A stretch of 64,000 nt of DNA from a virus: positions 1 through 64,000 of IMG/VR virus record IMGVR_UViG_3300034062_004332. One strand, given 5' to 3'. Below the pieces are notes generated by a model. The model saw only the letters and a list, made by a program, of their open reading frames with translations, ran no database searches and was not told the origin of the DNA. Position numbers and translations under genes: made by a program. Positions 62,735 to 64,000 of the stretch are shown piece after piece; the stretch's first letter is position 1, and every line of letters begins with the position of its first letter.

Positions 62735-63172
62735 ATGTCTCAGTTTACTAAAGATTCTGAGTTAGATTCTACGCTAGCCAGTGGCCTACAGTCTTCGGCT
62801 TTTCGTACTGGCTCTACCCACTTTGATCAGCGCAGGACCCTCAATGCGAGCGGCGTGGTCGTTAACACCGCTCAAGCTCGGACTTATGTGGCTGACGGCA
62901 ATTATGGTATTGCTGATTACTATCCACTGACTTTTAATGCTACGGGTATTCTTCAGGTCAATATTCGTGACATTAACTCTTGCGGCGATGTCATTATTCT
63001 TAATGCTGCTGGCACTGAGGTGATGACAGCTTCGCCCTCTAAGTTCAGCTCTCGGGATAACAGTGTCACCCGCACAACCATCAACGCGTCTGGCACGCAT
63101 TACGCGTACATTCAGCTTCTTGGTCGCAGCGGTTCTGAGTACAAAGTAGGTATCAGCCTGTCTAGTAGCTGA
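62735..63172 (+). CDS. Pre-peptidase C-terminal-like beta protein
   Basis: 145 residues. GIADYYPLTFNATGILQVNI followed by DVIILNAAGTEVMTASPSKF and TTINASGTHYAYIQLLGRSG reads as the beta-sandwich seen in PPC-type carbohydrate-binding domains (D-YxF...xxVxL...G...YxLxI). Probably a fibre or surface protein. Four bases of gap before the endolysin start. Confidence 0.6.
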   Translation: MSQFTKDSELDSTLASGLQSSAFRTGSTHFDQRRTLNASGVVVNTAQARTYVADGNYGIADYYPLTFNATGILQVNIRDINSCGDVIILNAAGTEVMTASPSKFSSRDNSVTRTTINASGTHYAYIQLLGRSGSEYKVGISLSSS

Positions 63173-63177
63173 GCTTC

Positions 63178-64000
63178 ATGCGAACCAGTCAAGTCGGCGT
63201 AGACCTTATCAAACGTTGGGAAGGTCTGCGCCTCATCGGCTACTTGTGTCCCGCAAATATTCCCACGATCGGTTACGGCTCAACCGGACCTGATGTCCGC
63301 GTGGGGATGCACATTACTGAGGAGGAGGCTGAGGCCAGACTGAAGAAGTCTCTAGTTGTCATTGAGGACACGTTACGAGACATCGTACGTGTACCGTTAA
63401 ATCAAAATGAATTCGATGCACTTGTTAGTTTTTCGTATAACGTAGGTTCGAACGCTTTCCGTCAGTCCACACTTTTACGTTTGCTGAATGACGGTGCTGC
63501 TCGCACTGTTGTGGCGCAAGAGTTTGGGCGCTGGGATAAGGTCAACGGCTCGCCTGTTCCCGGTCTAACGAAACGACGTGAAGCTGAACGAGAGCTGTTT
63601 CTTAAATCTGTAAGGAATCCAGCCTTGGCCAGCTCTATCTACGCCCTGGAAGATACGTGGCTCAAACGTGAGCCAAAACCAGCTTCTGAATTGGTTGCTG
63701 AGAAGAAGCTTTTTGTCCCTAAGGGCAGTGCTCATCAGTGGAAACTGATTGAGATTGTTCCCGGTGAGCCTCACTATCGAGTTCGACTCGAATCTCAGCC
63801 TGATCTACCGTGGTGGTTTTGGCCCCCGCATTTCAAAATCATCAACGATGATGGCGCCGTTCCTCCCGCTCCACCTAAGCTCGCTACAGACGGTGTTCTT
63901 AAAGTTCCTTATTACTCTCAGTTAGATAATAAAACTCAGCCGCATAGAACTTGCTTTAGTAGTTCTTGCGCCATGCTGTTGAAGTATCTCAAACCCAACA
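63178..64000 (+). CDS. Endolysin, lysozyme GH24 plus C39-like peptidase (3' end cut)
   Basis: Open to the window edge, 274 residues visible. Residues 1-~145: GVDLIKRWEGLRLIGYLCPA (catalytic Glu) with NIPTIGYGSTGPD and NVGSNAFRQSTLLRLLNDGA are phage T4/P21-type lysozyme (GH24). A linker domain (~160-235) follows. From ~240: KVPYYSQLDNKTQPHRTCFS and SSCAMLL start a papain-like C39_2 peptidase with its catalytic Cys; the rest lies outside. Cleaves peptidoglycan glycan and peptide at lysis. Confidence 0.9.
   Translation, partial: MRTSQVGVDLIKRWEGLRLIGYLCPANIPTIGYGSTGPDVRVGMHITEEEAEARLKKSLVVIEDTLRDIVRVPLNQNEFDALVSFSYNVGSNAFRQSTLLRLLNDGAARTVVAQEFGRWDKVNGSPVPGLTKRREAERELFLKSVRNPALASSIYALEDTWLKREPKPASELVAEKKLFVPKGSAHQWKLIEIVPGEPHYRVRLESQPDLPWWFWPPHFKIINDDGAVPPAPPKLATDGVLKVPYYSQLDNKTQPHRTCFSSSCAMLLKYLKPN

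Noticed and set aside
1-64000. Cyanobacterial HIP1 (GCGATCGC) enrichment as host clue
   Set aside because: I noticed no full HIP1 octamer while reading; single GCGATCG cores are rare. It gives no support for a HIP1-rich host.

Overview
The window is part of the genome of a tailed double-stranded DNA phage. It carries a large terminase, portal, overlapping scaffold-like gene, major capsid protein, connector-like proteins, tail fibre and receptor-binding proteins, a virion lysozyme and an endolysin, plus four tRNA genes. I see no tape-measure, sheath or tube gene between head and fibre genes, so a short-tailed or otherwise atypical virion is plausible. No DNA polymerase, helicase, integrase or photosynthesis gene lies here. 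The tRNAs read AGA, ACA, UUA and AUG (or lysidine-modified AUA), and many phage genes favour A/T-ending codons, which suggests a host with a higher GC content. Many glycan-related genes and DUF6717, DUF5872 and DUF6378-like proteins fit an aquatic phage, possibly of a cyanobacterium; that host guess is weak.

Layout. (1) About 1-4,900: a leftward run of roughly 17 very small early-type genes, several absent from a 60-residue ORF cut-off. Their leaders reuse the same short elements: a UUCG hairpin, an AACTAACCCA box and an ACATTCACA box. Two copies of a two-hairpin RNA element also lie here. (2) About 5,000-6,440: non-coding DNA dense with inverted repeats, then a 98-bp alternating purine/pyrimidine tract and a terminator. 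(3) About 6,440-21,230: mostly rightward genes with tRNA-Arg, -Thr, -Met and -Leu, a 1,005-residue protein, Cys-rich small proteins, an NrdR-like zinc ribbon, dCMP deaminase, two methyltransferases, a glycosyltransferase and a block of Ala-rich or coiled-coil proteins. (4) About 21,230-46,800: glycan genes, terminase with an intein in its ATP-binding loop, portal/scaffold overlap, a capsid gene interrupted by two group I introns, connector-like paralogues and virion proteins. (5) About 46,800-54,350: a reverse-strand Dps-like gene, GIY-YIG nuclease, a lysozyme/M23 enzyme, and a leftward regulator block ending in a degenerate adenine methyltransferase. (6) About 54,360-64,000: a divergent control region, a double helix-turn-helix protein, tail fibre genes, membrane proteins of holin type, an HNH nuclease and an endolysin that runs off the right edge.

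How it fits together. Regions 4-6 make and lyse the particle. The glycosyltransferases and sugar/methyl enzymes probably modify the virion or host surface. Five endonuclease-type mobile elements have colonised the most conserved genes or their surroundings. Many rightward genes are preceded at about 20-25 nt by a TAGACT/TAGAAT/TATACT hexamer that looks like a -10 promoter box. The pentamer CGTGG is enriched on the top strand regardless of gene direction. All family names come from recognising motifs by eye; no database search was run.
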